Of a stretch of DNA of 64,000 nt, positions 23,101 to 34,127 are shown one piece after another; position 1 is the first letter of the stretch, and every line of letters starts with the position of its first letter. The translations under genes were made by a program, and so were the position numbers. A model generated the notes under the pieces. It was not told where the DNA came from. It saw only the letters and a list, made by a program, of their open reading frames with translations, and searched no databases. Source of the DNA: Phragmites australis (Eukaryota > Streptophyta > Magnoliopsida > Poales > Poaceae); NCBI RefSeq assembly GCF_958298935.1, contig NC_084925.1:10599001-10663000 (forward strand), read 5' to 3'.

Positions 23101-23459
23101 CGGGCCACATAGAAAAATCTGAAGAGATCGAGACATTGCTCGACCCCAATTAAGTTCTTGCACATGTGAGCGAAGATGCTCAGCATGATGCTGGAGTTGG
23201 GGTTTAGATGAAGATGGCAAATGTCATAGAAGAAAATGACAATGCAGAAGAACTCGAAGAAGGAGGGGATGAGACTTGCCAAGAAAAACGAAGCAAAGAT
23301 TACAATCTCCCCTGGTGGGGAGCTAGAACTTCTCCCCCAGCGCGGTACCCGGAGGACAGGCAACACGGAAGCAGTCGATTCTCGTACATTTGCTTTAGCT
23401 TCGCGGCGATGCATTTGGACTTCGGGAAGTCGACCTCCTTTCCAGTGCGCGGTGCCATG
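20174..23459 (-). pseudogene. Antisense ORF of the Tat element (transposase_28-like), broken
   Basis: Opposite to the element's own direction, a coding region starts at an ATG near 23,459 (MAPRTGKEVDFPKSKCIA). In a second frame it continues with PGEIVIFASFFLASLIPSF, LNPNSSIMLSIFAHMCKN and NFRLRDSVASSYLEMNLKSS (23,380-23,000). That pattern matches the plant domain called putative gypsy-type transposon (PF04195). Downstream are a 209-residue frame at 21,754-21,125 containing a charged, coiled-coil-like stretch (LVKEKETATSRCTKLEKQLV) and a 101-residue frame at 20,479-20,174. Antisense ORFs between pol and the 3' LTR are described for Tat elements; their role is unknown. Several frameshifts make this copy non-functional. 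Confidence 0.65.
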
Positions 23460-23890
23460 GGGATGCAGTGGTGGTTGTTTGAAAGACTCTGGTGGGGACT
23501 GGAGGCGAAGGTCTCTAGCGTGAGGACTTGGATGGCGGAGAGATTTCTGGGACCTTCTGTCCTCCCATTTATAGGATCAACTCGGTTCCACCGCCCTGGC
23601 TCCCGAGGATCCATCTGGGGAACCAAAATTCCCTTGAAATCCAGTGTCCATTAAGGTTCCTCTCTCCCACGATTCTCTCCCTTGTGCACGCTTCCCTATT
23701 TTCTTTCTCCCACTATCCTTTTTCTATAGACGATTAACCTCCCCTCGGGATGCGGTTTTCGGGGCTAACCACGAAAGTGGACCGTATCGCTGACCACTCC
23801 GCAGGTGAACTTATGTTCACATAGGGCCCAAGTGGTTCGACTGGGTCCAACCACGACCATTTGACAAACTGCTTAGTCTATCGTATCCAC

Positions 23891-23909
23891 GAAGGAGATT
23901 GGGGGCTAC
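23891..23909 (+). other. Polypurine tract of the Tat element
   Basis: GAAGGAGATTGGGGGCTAC directly precedes the 3' LTR, the expected place for the plus-strand primer. Confidence 0.75.
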
Positions 23910-24814
23910 TGTCGGTGTAAAGAATAGTGGGGTCCCCTCGCATGTGGACCCACACCGGTAAGATATCAGCAGGTACTGTATGACACATTTGTCCGGGTCA
24001 CGCGACCAGCCAGCGACCACGCAACCAGGCTTTCCGACCAAGCTCCGCGACCAGTCACTAGGTCTCAGGAGCAAACCCCGCGACCAGTCACCAGGTCTCA
24101 GGAGCAAACCCCGCGACCAGTCACCAGGTCTCAGGAGCAAACCCCGTGACCACTCACCAGGTCTCAGGAGCAAACCCCATGACCAGTCTCCTCGGGTCGC
24201 GAGGCAGGTATGTGTTTAAACAGTCTAATCACACTAAATGTATTTTCACTCGAGTATTTTTCTTCCCCATGTCCTCTTTCTAGTCAACCAAGGCGTGGTT
24301 GGCGCAGAGCTATCGTGTCCCGTCCCGTAGCATTAAATGCTATGGGATGGCCTGACAGGCATGTCAGGAGGTTTTTTGCAGGTGCGTGGGGACGGGACGG
24401 AGCAGTCTAGGTAACCGGGATGACGCAGGCAATGGAGCGATGGAACGGGCTCTGTAGCACCATAGAGCAAGTGGGATACATCTGCTCTTAGTAATGATGG
24501 GCCTAGGTGGGAAGCTCTAGCTAGGCCTGGGTCTATGTCATGACTCATGTGTAAATCCTCTCTGCCTCTGATATATAAAGGGAGGGAGAAGAATGCTGGG
24601 AAAGAAGATCATCTGTAACCAACTTAGTCCACCAGAAAAGAATACATAGGATGTAGGGCTATTACCCTATAGGGGGCCTGAACCTGAATAATTCTTGGTA
24701 TTCTTGAGTCACACACACACACAAACAAATTCAGTAGGCACTTCCCAAACAAAGATCATGTACCCATCGTCCGATATACCCCGGAATCATTGTTAGGAAT
24801 TTTTTCCCCCAACA
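23910..24814 (+). repeat. 3' LTR of the Tat-lineage element
   Basis: 905 bp, 87 bp longer than the 5' LTR. The gain comes mainly from extra copies of a 33-bp repeat, partly offset by small deletions. The adjoining TTACT is the target duplication. Confidence 0.92.
24046..24177 (+). repeat. 33-bp tandem repeat array in the 3' LTR
   Basis: Four units start at 24,046, 24,079, 24,112 and 24,145. Each begins CGCGACCAGTCAC or a close variant and ends GGAGCAAACCC. A partial fifth follows. The 5' LTR has one unit, so the array expanded after or during the last transposition of this copy. Confidence 0.9.
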
Positions 24815-24829
24815 TTACTGAAATTAGTT

Positions 24830-26760
24830 ACGAATAATCTTGTATTGAACATACATCGATGGATTTGATATCCTTCATGCGGAGCATGAGGAGCATGTTC
24901 CACTCAACATAGAATCCGCAGGCATTGCCCGATGGTTATTGGTGGTACTGCTGAAAAGAAAATTTAGTGTTAGATCAAAAGGAAAAAAACTGCAATAGAG
25001 AGCATTTGATAATATGTTTGGTAACACTTACTTCAAACCCGGTCTTGTGTTAGTCTGCGGTCGTCTTTTGCATTATAGTCAGGTTGAGCAAGAAGGTACT
25101 TGTCAAAAGTCCTGCATAAAGAGGGATTGATTATGAAGCATTTGAATATTAGAAAAGTTAAATATGTATACTAAGTCAGGCAGAACTTACGCGTCGAGGA
25201 GTCCTTTTACACCGCTATTATCACGCTGCCTAAGTTTGCCTTTTGGTCCTACTGGTCTTGACGAGTCGAGATACCACACCAAGTTTCACTTGAGGCAAAT
25301 AACCAGTAAGATCCAATGGCCACCGGTGTTGTGGGCGCCCAACATGTAGTGCATTTTGGAATATTGTAGCATTGCCCTGGCACATGGTCCACAGCATAGT
25401 TAGGTGAAGTTGGATATCTGATATTGTAATGGCCTCAGGGTCAAGAAATGCTATGGGCTCCTTGTTCTTCTTTGTTTCTTTCATCAAGTGTTTATAAATA
25501 AGAACATAGTTAGATTCAAGACTTAGTGGTATTAATTAATGAATGTCCAATTTCAAGAGACTTACAATGTGAAGATCCATAATAATGATACGTCCAAGCC
25601 ATCAAGGTTGAAGAGGTCATATAAGTCATTGAAACCCACAATGAAGTAGATGTTGTCATTAGTTAAGAAGTGTTGTCGTTTGTACTGTACGACTATGGTT
25701 TCAGCATTATTGTCTCTAGAAGTCTGTATGTAGTAATTATGTAGGTCGACACATGCTTTTCTCAGCCTTGTTAGGTCAGCTACCATCATCAAGGGCTTCG
25801 CATATTGGAATTTCGTGTTGGCACTAGTCCATGCTGCTCCAATATCTGTAGACTTCTTCACTGATACAATGGCCTTCAACCTCTCTGGCAAATGCTTCTT
25901 AGAGCCTTTATTCTCGGCCTCCTTTTCCTTCTTCTTTGGGCTCTCTGGGGGAGACGGAATTTGATCTAGAAGTGAGGCTACCATATGTAGAGGAGAAGGC
26001 AGTGAAGCTAGCTTCTCTAGAGAAGGAGAAGGCAGTGAAGCTGCCTTATCTGGAAGCGAGGGGCGTGGTGGCGGTGCACTTGAAGCTCGTCCAGATTGAG
26101 ATGCATTGGAGACCATGATATCACCTATCTTCCACTAGATCCTTTGATGAAGAGCTTCACCCAAAGTTGTGACTTCATCTTTGGGGTGAGCTCTAACACG
26201 TGATCGGTGATATTGCTATGTACCATGTCCACCGTAACCACGATGTAGCCATCATGTATCGGGACCGTATGTAAGATACAAACTTTTGGAAGCATTTGGC
26301 CCCTTGCAACCTCTATGAGATACCCGTGAGGCATGATTACAAGGCTGCAGGGTGTGTGCCCTTCTAGCAGGTCAATCGTATCTGGCTTAGTCACGGTAGA
26401 AGATACTTGTTGATTGACCTCCTTGGATGCGTAACTACTCTTCCCTGTAGCTTCGGGGCTAGCTTACCATGGCAAGGAAATCTCTATTCCCTGTGATGCA
26501 AGCTGCCCCATGATGCTTGCATAAACATTTCAAGTGATGTCCTGTGCAATTGCATCCACGTCCACTGTAGACCTTTTCCTCTTCTTGTACATTCCGAGGT
26601 CTTCGGGAAAGCCGTATTTCCAGCCCTAGAAACTTGATACACCTCGCACTCGACCTGGGTGCTCTGGGTTTCCAAGCACCGTTGAGGGAACATCTTGTTC
26701 CCTGACCCCGGTGAAAGAACCTTGGCTAGCTTCAGCTGCCTTTTCTTTTACTTTTTCTGT
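24830..26760 (-). pseudogene. CACTA-borne Ulp1 (C48)-like cysteine protease gene, broken
   Basis: Read leftward: a basic segment (KKRKRSTVDVDAIAQDIT, about 26,600), then a DUF8039-like block (TIDLLEGHTPCSLVIMPHG, 26,375), a Ser/Pro-rich linker with LPDKAASLPSPSLEKLASLP, and a Ulp1-like domain from about 25,700. The catalytic-type residues are visible: GGHWILLVICL (His, about 25,320), WYLDSS (Asp, about 25,265) and GNACGFYVEW (Cys codon at 24,918-24,920). An 81-bp intron with consensus borders (25,031-24,951) separates the last two parts. Ulp1 proteases cleave SUMO-like proteins, and Ulp1-like genes in plant CACTA and MULE elements are known. Stops, one just after the Asp-side CL block and one before the Cys, and frameshifts make this copy a pseudogene. 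Confidence 0.72.
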
Positions 26761-27019
26761 GACTGACTAGGTTTCGCTATTTCTGATCGTGATTTCTCCA
26801 CTTTCGGACAGCTCACCCCTTGCATGCAAATATGAATGTGATCATTCCGAGAAATGCAACCAAGGATTCCCGATACTAGTTTTTTTTATCAGAGCACTTG
26901 TATGAGTACTCGATTGTCTGATTCAATCTTGGAACCAAGTTGTGAACCTTCGCATAAGTTGCCTCGCAACCCAAGCTTCAGTCTGCCCCGGATTCTCTTC
27001 AAGTAGCATCTACTTGTGC

Positions 27020-29569
27020 TAATCGACATATGAGCACACTTCACTCATTTGTTGCAGCACAAGGAAATGAGCTTGGTCGTATGCCTGCGGATCAGGAGAT
27101 ATTGCCATCTTCCAACTGCCACACATGCGAGCCTTATGCACGTCAATTGGGTTATTTGGGTCAATGTAATCAACAAACCACTCCAATTTCTCCTCCGCCG
27201 CATAACCATGAACAATGTATCCCTTAGAAAAGGCTCAATTCCTTACGTATGACTTAAGAAATCCCATATATCTCTCATATGGAAACATATGATGCAGGAA
27301 CACAGGGCCAAGGTAGTGTATCTCCTTCACAAGGTGAGCGGTGAGATATACTATGATATCATAAAAGGATGGTGGGAAATACAGCTCAAGAATACATAAA
27401 ATCTCAAAGTGTCATATTTCCAGCTCCTCTAGCGAGTCTGGATCGAGCATCTTTTGTTCAATTGTAGTGAAGAAAAACCACAGGCTCAGGATAGCCTTGT
27501 GAACCTTATTTGGGAGGATGTTCCTAATAACTACCGCAAGCACTAACGTCATCATCACATGGCAATCATGGGACTTTATCATGGTCAAATTCATTTTTAG
27601 CTCTTTCACTGAAACAAGTCTTGCAATATTGGACGAGTAACCGGAGGGAACTTTCATGTTGTGTAAGAACTAGCAAAATTCTTTTTTCTCCTTGGATAGA
27701 GTGATAGCTATTAGGGGTAAGTGCTTTCTTTTGTCCGTATCATGTGCATGGAGCTCCGGTCTTAAGCCCATTTCTTCAAGGTTAGCTCATGCGTTCTCAC
27801 GATCCTTTCCTTTTCCCTTCAGTTGGAGCAATGTACCGATCAGACTTTTGCATATATTCTTCTTTACATGCATGCTATCGATAGAGTGACGAACATCTAT
27901 TTTTTCCTAATACTCTAGCTCGAATAGTATTAATTTTTTGTTCAATATTCCTTTTTGTTCATCATCCTTGGAGGATTGTTTTCGCTTTTTAAGGACAACA
28001 TTGATATTCTTAACCTGATTGTGGACATCTTCCCTGCTGAAATGCTTTGGAGGTAACGCTTTCTCCCTTGTGCCATCGAAATGTTTGTCCATGTTTCAGT
28101 ATGGGTGCTTCCTGGGAAGGAAACGTAGATGTCGCATGTACACTATTTTGTTTGAGTTGGTCAACCTAAACTGCATGTGTTATCTAAGCAATGGGGGTAA
28201 GCTTCACCTTTTTCTTTTGCTCTGATCTGACAAGTTACGAAGTGCTAGCATATCATTGATAGTGACGAACAACATGGCATGCAATGTAAAGTACTCTTGC
28301 TTGGGCTGATCCCAAACCTCGATGTCTTCTGACCAGAGTTTCTTAAGATCATCAACTAAAGTCTTGAGGTACACATCGATATCGTTGCTAGGTTGTTTCG
28401 GTCTTGATATCAAGATTGGCAACATAATGTTTTTCTGCTTGTTACAAAGCCAGGGTAGAAGGTTGTAGATCGATAATACAGCAGGCCAGATGCTATGTGA
28501 GGTACTCATGTTATCGAATAGATTCATGCCATCTATGTTCATAGCAAACCTAATATTTATCAATTCTTTAGTGAACCAACCAAATGTGGAATCAATGATT
28601 CGCCACAGAGTGGAATCCATTGGGTGCCATATCATGGCGTCGTTCTTATGATCCTCCTTATACCAACGCACCAATTGAGCCTCCTTTCCATTAGCAAACA
28701 AGCGCTTCAGATGAGGAATTATAGGAAAATACCACACCACCATCCTAGGAGGCCCTTTACTTTTCTTGCCTCCATCCCCATCACCACCGTCATTTCTACA
28801 CTTATGTTGATGGGTTCCATAAACAGGGCATTGATCCAGCTCTGCATACTCTCCACGAAACAAGATACAATCCTGCTTACATGCATGTATTTTTTTTATT
28901 TCCAGTTGTAAAGAACAAATTATCTTCTTTGCAGTCCCTTAGCAGATCCAGTAAACGCTCTCGGGCACCAAGTTCTCATCCGGTAGCATGTCCCTTAGTA
29001 GATCCAGTAATGCTTCAAAACTCTTGTCAGTCCAACCATTGGTTACCTTCAGCAGTAGAAGCTTTAGATTTCTAAATATCCGTATGTACTTCTTTTTATA
29101 GTTGGGATAAATAGGGGTCTTGGAATCCCGGACAAAATTTAGCAAACTTACCATTGTTATACTCGTCGTGCCGCTCGACATCCCGCACCATCTGGTCCAT
29201 ATTCTCCATAAAATCCTCGAGATCATTATCATTAAAACCTAATATGTCCATATCCCTAAGATCATGATCCATTTCACTAGGTGTAAATCCTTGATCCACA
29301 TTGTTGGTACGGAAGGCTCGATCCATCTCTCCCTTGTTAATGCCTTTCTCGCCATATTTGTTCCAACATATATAATTATCTTTAAATCCACGCATGACCA
29401 AATGTGCATGCCTATTGTCTAGTTTCGGGAACTTCTTATCATTCATGCAGTGGTGACATGGATAATGCATTGTCATTTTACCATGATCTTTCATATCCGC
29501 CAAGGCAACACTCATGAAATGCTTCACCCCGCTCAGGTACTCCGGACAAGTCCGGGTCTCAAGGTACAT
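27020..29569 (-). pseudogene. CACTA transposase (TNP2/transposase_21 family), broken
   Basis: From the ATG at 29,569 an N-terminal transposase-associated zinc domain appears (RTCPEYLSGVKHFM, YPCHHCMNDKKF). After a degraded stretch the transposase_21 core follows: VVWYFPIIPHLKRLFANGK, INIRFAMNIDGMNLFDNMS, WPAVLSIYNLLPWLCNKQKN, PKQPSNDIDVYLKTLVDDL and ALRNLSDQSKRKR (28,860-28,210). Further on are RHSIDSMHVKKNICKSLIGT (about 27,880) and the DUF4218 block MIKSHDCHVMMTLVLAV (27,590-27,530), then a HGYAAEEKLEWFVDYIDP block near 27,170. This is the domain order of plant En/Spm TNP2 proteins, which cut and join CACTA ends. Multiple stops and frameshifts are present. Confidence 0.85.
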
Positions 29570-29589
29570 CCAACTTCTGTCTGTTATCT

Positions 29590-29989
29590 ACAATTAATTT
29601 AAAAATATTCATTATTCATTAACAATTACCTTAATTGCATGGTTAAGCATACGATTAAAAATTTTATATAATTACACTAGATCTATGACATCTCACGGTA
29701 GATCGGGCAAACTAATACCAAATCTAATATAAATACAACTCACTTGTACTAAGATTTTGGATAAACATGTAAAACGACCAATTACAACTCAAAGCACAAT
29801 AAATCTACCAAATAGGGATTAGAGAAGGGGTAAAGAGGGAGATACAAACCTTCAAAGACCTAGCACCAATTCAAGCTTCAAATCAACAAAATATTAGAGA
29901 GTCTTTGGTGGAATCAGAGAAAATTGCCGATCTATTGTGTGTGCACAGTGCTAGATAGTCTCTAACTGTTGAGCATGAACAGTAGTAGG
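29590..29989. other. Upstream region of the CACTA transposase gene
   Basis: About 400 bp of AT-rich sequence between the transposase ATG and the subterminal repeats. It would hold the promoter in an intact element. No clear TATA could be chosen. Confidence 0.4.
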
Positions 29990-30343
29990 CCAGATCTTAT
30001 AACAGATCTAAGTCATAAGTGACGAGTCATAATATGACTCATCACTTATTACTTATGCAGGGAGACCCATAACTTATACCAAGTTATAAGTGACAGATCG
30101 TAATATGACCTGTCACTTACTACTTATGCAGGGAGACCCGTCACCTATGACCAAGTCATAAGTGACATGTGTAATTATAACCCATCACATATAATAAGTG
30201 ACGGATAATATTATAACCTATTAGCTATGACCTAAAATCAATGACAGGTCTATACCCAGTCCTGACAGGATGTGACATAAATGATGTGTCATATAATTAC
30301 TCGTCACTAAATTATGTCATATTTGTTTGTTTTTCATGTAGTG
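29990..30343. repeat. CACTA right terminus and subterminal repeats
   Basis: At least eight copies of ATAAGTGAC, CGTCACTTAT or close variants in both orientations, ending in the inverted CACTA terminus at 30,343. It mirrors the motif array at the left end and supports a single element. Confidence 0.85.
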
Positions 30344-30346
30344 AAG

Positions 30347-30978
30347 AGTTGTGGTTAGTTTGATCTCATGCATGTGTTTAATATAATATTCCTAATGGCA
30401 CCGGGAAACGGAGGCCTCGCTAGCCCATGTCTGACGTGTACCCCTAGGTGTGCGCAACTGTTAGATCCCTCACGTGCAGCCAACCCAACCGTCGATAGCT
30501 CAGCGGTTAACGGTGGATCATAGGTGCACTCGATCTGCCTCGCACAAGTCCACCTGACAACACATAGCGCTCCACCTGACAACACATCTCGCTTCTCTGA
30601 AGTCGGAACAATAGCATGATTGGAGTTGGCTAACTGGGCTTGTACGAGGCTGGTTATTATAGGCACGGCTCAAGCACGACACGACTCAAACTTGGCTGTC
30701 GTGTCTATCATTGCCCTGTCGTGACTTCACCTCGCCCTTGCCCTGCTCTACCTGTCGTCACCTCGCCGTGCCTTCGTGTCGTTCCGCCGCCCGTCACAGC
30801 ACAGTCTCTCACGAGGCGTGTCGTGGGCCGAGCCTCCGGCACACGAGTTGGCACGGCACGGTCCGTTTAGTTAGCCAAGCTTGATGGGTTGTGCCAAGTC
30901 GGTCCGAGAGGTCCAATTGGCTAGGTTTGAGCATGATCTTTGCACTGTAGCATTTAGATGCCTTGGCTCCCTCATTAC
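30347..30978. other. Intergenic sequence with CACGGC-rich stretch
   Basis: No gene recognised. Between about 30,660 and 30,900 short motifs (GGCACGGCTC, CGTGTCGT, GGCACGGCACGG) recur in both orientations, suggestive of a decayed hAT-type element. I could not place its ends. Confidence 0.4.
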
Positions 30979-30980
30979 TA

Positions 30981-31237
30981 CTCCCTCCGTTAAAAAATAG
31001 AATGTATATTTTTTTGAAAAAAATCAAATTTTATATACTTTGACTAATATTTAATTATATTATAAGAATATCTAGTGTGTAAATTATATAACTAGATTCA
31101 AAATTCAAAATAATTTCACATTATATATGTTTTGTATCTATAAAGAATATATTTTTGTAAGAAAACTATAATCAAACTCCAACTTTAAATACCAAATTTA
31201 AAAAATTATGCATACTATTTCTGAACAAATAAAATAG
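30981..31237. mobile_element. Stowaway-type MITE (family A), decayed right end
   Basis: It starts CTCCCTCCGTTAAAAAATAG after TA (30,979-30,980) and ends near AATAG followed by TA (31,238-31,239). It shares AAATCAAATTTTATAT, TAAGAATATCTAGTGT and CTATTTCT with the copy at 54,128-54,365. Confidence 0.72.
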
Positions 31238-31239
31238 TA

Positions 31240-32255
31240 AGTTCTGGGCTCCATGCATGTTTGACCCTGCCACACGCGTGCATCGGAGCTCGTGCATTTT
31301 AGATAGCGTGAGAATCCCTCCGGCCGGCGATCAAGACCCCAAATATTATTAATTATGTAAGTAAAATGATATGATAAAAATCTGTAATCATGGAACTTCG
31401 AGCGAAGTCTTCGAAAAGAAAAGGAGAGTAACTTTGTGTAGATAAGTTAGCTAACGAATGCAGTGTACACGAAATGGAGAAAAAGTACTAGTAGTAGTAG
31501 TACCAATATGAATGCACCCAGCTAGCGACGCCACTGCCGATACTCTAACATCCAACATGACTGATTTCTTTCGTATTAATTAGTTGTTTATATAAGTAAA
31601 TAGTTAACGTGATAAGTTATTTAAAAAGAAGAGATAAAACTTATTTTTTATTAAAGAAATTGGTTGATTTAGCCATTCAAGACGTAAGACATCATATTGA
31701 AATATTACAGTTTCTTCCTTATGATTTTTATCTTTTCACATTTAATCCTCTACGTCCTTAGGAAACAAGTACTACTTACTTTTGCTCTCCCCGTAAAATA
31801 ACACAGATGACCATATGATCAAAATAATGGTTTTGACCAAACTACATATAATCATTAATTATTTTAAGAGACATAAAAAAACACGTATAGAGGCACCATA
31901 TATTAACTCTCCCTCTTCTGTAAGATATCATTAAAAAATAAAGTATTAGGAGTGACCTGGAGCACTTTTCAGTCAAGGGTGAAACGTAAGCAGACGAGAC
32001 GATGGAGTATGAAAGGGCATGACAAAGACAGCTTATGACTATAGTACCATCTATGTAATCTAGTGACAGTTTAAAAGACAAATTACACAAGTTATTGTCT
32101 ATTAATATTGTCTCGTAATAAATGCAGTATAATAGACATCTTATTTTGTTTCACGTGCTACAAACTATCTCTTGCTTACGAGACGACATTTTATAGAGCT
32201 GATGTCACCACTTTGTAGATGCTCTAAGCTAACTACATCATATAATTTTATTTGA
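31240..32255. other. Unassigned AT-rich intergenic sequence
   Basis: About 1 kb with no gene, RNA or defined repeat that I can support. Confidence 0.4.
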
Positions 32256-32259
32256 TAAT

Positions 32260-32759
32260 CTCCTTATCTTAAAATAGATAATATTTTAGAGTAGTATAAA
32301 TATTAAGACGAACCATAAAATGACAATCTTACCCTTTTTAATACTACCCTGTCACAAAATAGATGATGTTTTAGTCTCTTCTACAGTGTTCAAAATACAA
32401 TACGTTCAATGATTTTCAGGTAACTTTAGCCTAAGTTTTTCAATTTTATCCTCTACATTAAGTAACTTCTCCCATGCAAGTCTTATTTTCCACATAATAA
32501 ATAGTATTAAAAGAGGGTAAGATGATCATTTTATTGTTCACATTAATATTCGTGCACAATTCTAAAACGTCATCTATTTTGATACGAATGGAGTACCATT
32601 TATTGCATGGAAAATGTGACTTGCATTGGGAAGTAAGTTACTTAATGAAGAGGTAAGATTGAAAAACTTAGGCTAAAGTTATCTTGAAATTGTAGAATGT
32701 CGTGCATTTTGAATATTGTAGAAGAGATTAAAATGTTATCTGTTTTGAGACAGATAGAG
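32260..32759 (-). mobile_element. Stowaway-type MITE (family B), interrupted by a related copy
   Basis: The left part (32,260-32,343) begins CTCCTTATCTTAAAATAG. The right part (from 32,596) runs to GACAGATAGAG at 32,759 before TA. Joined conceptually, they parallel the reverse complement of the MITE lying between them, with shared blocks such as TTGAAAAACTTAGGCTAAAG. It is the outer, older member of a nested pair. Confidence 0.8.
32344..32593 (+). mobile_element. Stowaway-type MITE (family B), inner copy, TA TSD
   Basis: 250 bp with termini CTACCCTGTCACAAAATAG and CTATTTTGATACGAATGGAG (inverted, imperfect), flanked by TA at 32,342-32,343 and 32,594-32,595. It is inserted in the opposite orientation into the outer copy. 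Confidence 0.83.
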
Positions 32760-32794
32760 TATAATACTTAAGTTCTAACAAAACTTTTTACAAC

Positions 32795-33734
32795 TATCAC
32801 GCCCGGTTTTTCAAAAGACTAACTAGAAACATTTTATATGTATGTCAGGATCAATCTCATCATACATACGGTGATATTATCAGTGATATACAGTTATGTA
32901 TTGAACAAAATAACTTTATTGAAATAAATACAAGAGTTTACAAGACAGCAACGGAAGAACACAAGAGGACTCCTAAGGATCTTCTGGGCACACCACAGGA
33001 AATCAACTGGGGCAATAACTCTTAGATGCATTATTCAAATGTAGACTTCCATAGGTTCAAATCGAAGCTCACGACGAGACCTACAACTTTGGTATTGTCA
33101 AGATTTGCATTTGAGGCCGTCTTGAACACCGAAACTGCACGAGAAGATGAGGCTGGGCGACAACGAGTAACTGGCAGCCGGAGTAATAGCCATTAGAGAC
33201 AATTAAAGTGTCGGTTATAACCTTGAATTAAGGAAAATAAAGAGGGAATTGAATGAGGACAACAACATGTTCAATTTTAACAATTAAACGACATGAGTGC
33301 ATAATGAATTTATCGGTTTTGGGAGCTCCAATGAGCAATCATGGAGTCAAAAAGGTGAATGGCATTTTTCATGTCCTCCTATCAATCTGGAGATGAAAGA
33401 AGAGACATGACAGCTTGGACCATCTTTGGTATAGGAAGGAATTAAGAAGAAATAAAGATAAGAAACTTCGGAGCTTTGGAGAAAGAGTGACAAGATATAA
33501 AATAAAAGAAATTGAGATAGGGATTTTGGATAACATTGGTGAAATGGAACAAGAATTTATCCAACTTTGAAATTCCTTAACGTATTCTAATATTTTATAA
33601 ATATATTTTTCATCACACAAAACAAATTCTATTTAAATTCTAATTTTTTAGAAAAGCTTTCAAATTTTAGGAAAATATTATTTTATTGTTTATAAAATGC
33701 TCACAACCCAAAATCAGAATTTTAGGGTGTGACA
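32795..33734 (-). repeat. 3' LTR of the compact element
   Basis: Left copy; its first G is mutated to A (TATCACGCC). Confidence 0.9.
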
Positions 33735-34127
33735 AAATACCCCCCTTAAAAAAAATCTCACCCCAAGATTTGAGTGGACTAGAGAGATTAGAAGGAAGAG
33801 CATGTGGGATTATGGTTTGTCATGAGATCAGCTACCCCTTAAAAATTTGTTCGATAAGGAAACACCAAACAACATTTACTATTTCGTTGTTTACAAGGAT
33901 GGCCTTTTAATCACTAAACAAAAAGGGAACCTAAGTGAGTGGAGCAAATTAGTTGTTAAGGAGAATCTTCAAAATCGAATCTTTATCTTCAGCGGCGATG
34001 AACCTTCATGTTCAGCAACGAACCTTCATCTTTAGCAATGAACCTTCACCTTCAGCAACAAGGGTTCCAAATATCCATGCTATCTAGGGTCACGTTCCTA
34101 CAACTAACATATAGCTCTGATACCACT
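33735..34127 (-). other. 393-bp interior with PPT and PBS
   Basis: Next to the left LTR the minus strand has TTTTTTTTAAGGGGGGTATT, a polypurine-type primer. Next to the right LTR (34,125-34,113) it has TGGTATCAGAGCT, complementary to initiator tRNA-Met. Between them are short repeats of CGATGAACCTTCAT-like sequence and no conserved protein. Confidence 0.85.

Larger units (their letters stand above)
17223..24814 (+). mobile_element. Tat-lineage Ty3/gypsy element nested in the CACTA, TTACT TSD
   Basis: Two direct LTRs (17,223-18,040 and 23,910-24,814) begin TGTCGGTGTAAAG or TGTCAGTGTAAAG and end in CCCCCGACA or CCCCCAACA. TTACT occurs at 17,218-17,222 and 24,815-24,819, a perfect 5-bp duplication. 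The 5.9-kb interior has only a scrap of pol on the plus strand and an antisense coding region toward the 3' LTR, an arrangement known for the Tat lineage. Internal deletion has removed most of gag, protease, RT and RNase H. In their first ~150 bp the LTRs differ at about 12 positions by eye. Confidence 0.92.
16614..30343 (-). mobile_element. CACTA (En/Spm-type) element, 13.7 kb, AAG TSD
   Basis: The left end is CACTACAGGAAAAAAGG at 16,614 and the right end is TTTTTCATGTAGTG ending at 30,343, inverted CACTA termini. The 3-bp sequence AAG occurs at 16,611-16,613 and 30,344-30,346, the CACTA target-site length. Both subterminal regions carry repeated AAGTGACGGGT-type motifs. Two minus-strand genes, a TNP2-type transposase and a Ulp1-like protein, lie between 24.8 and 29.6 kb, so the biological 5' end is at the right. 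A complete gypsy element (17,223-24,814) is inserted near the 3' end; without it the CACTA is about 6.1 kb. Both genes are broken. Confidence 0.92.

Noticed and set aside
30640..30900. Hairpin-rich CACGGC stretch as a non-coding RNA gene.
   Set aside because: No promoter, terminator or family match; it looks like a decayed transposon.
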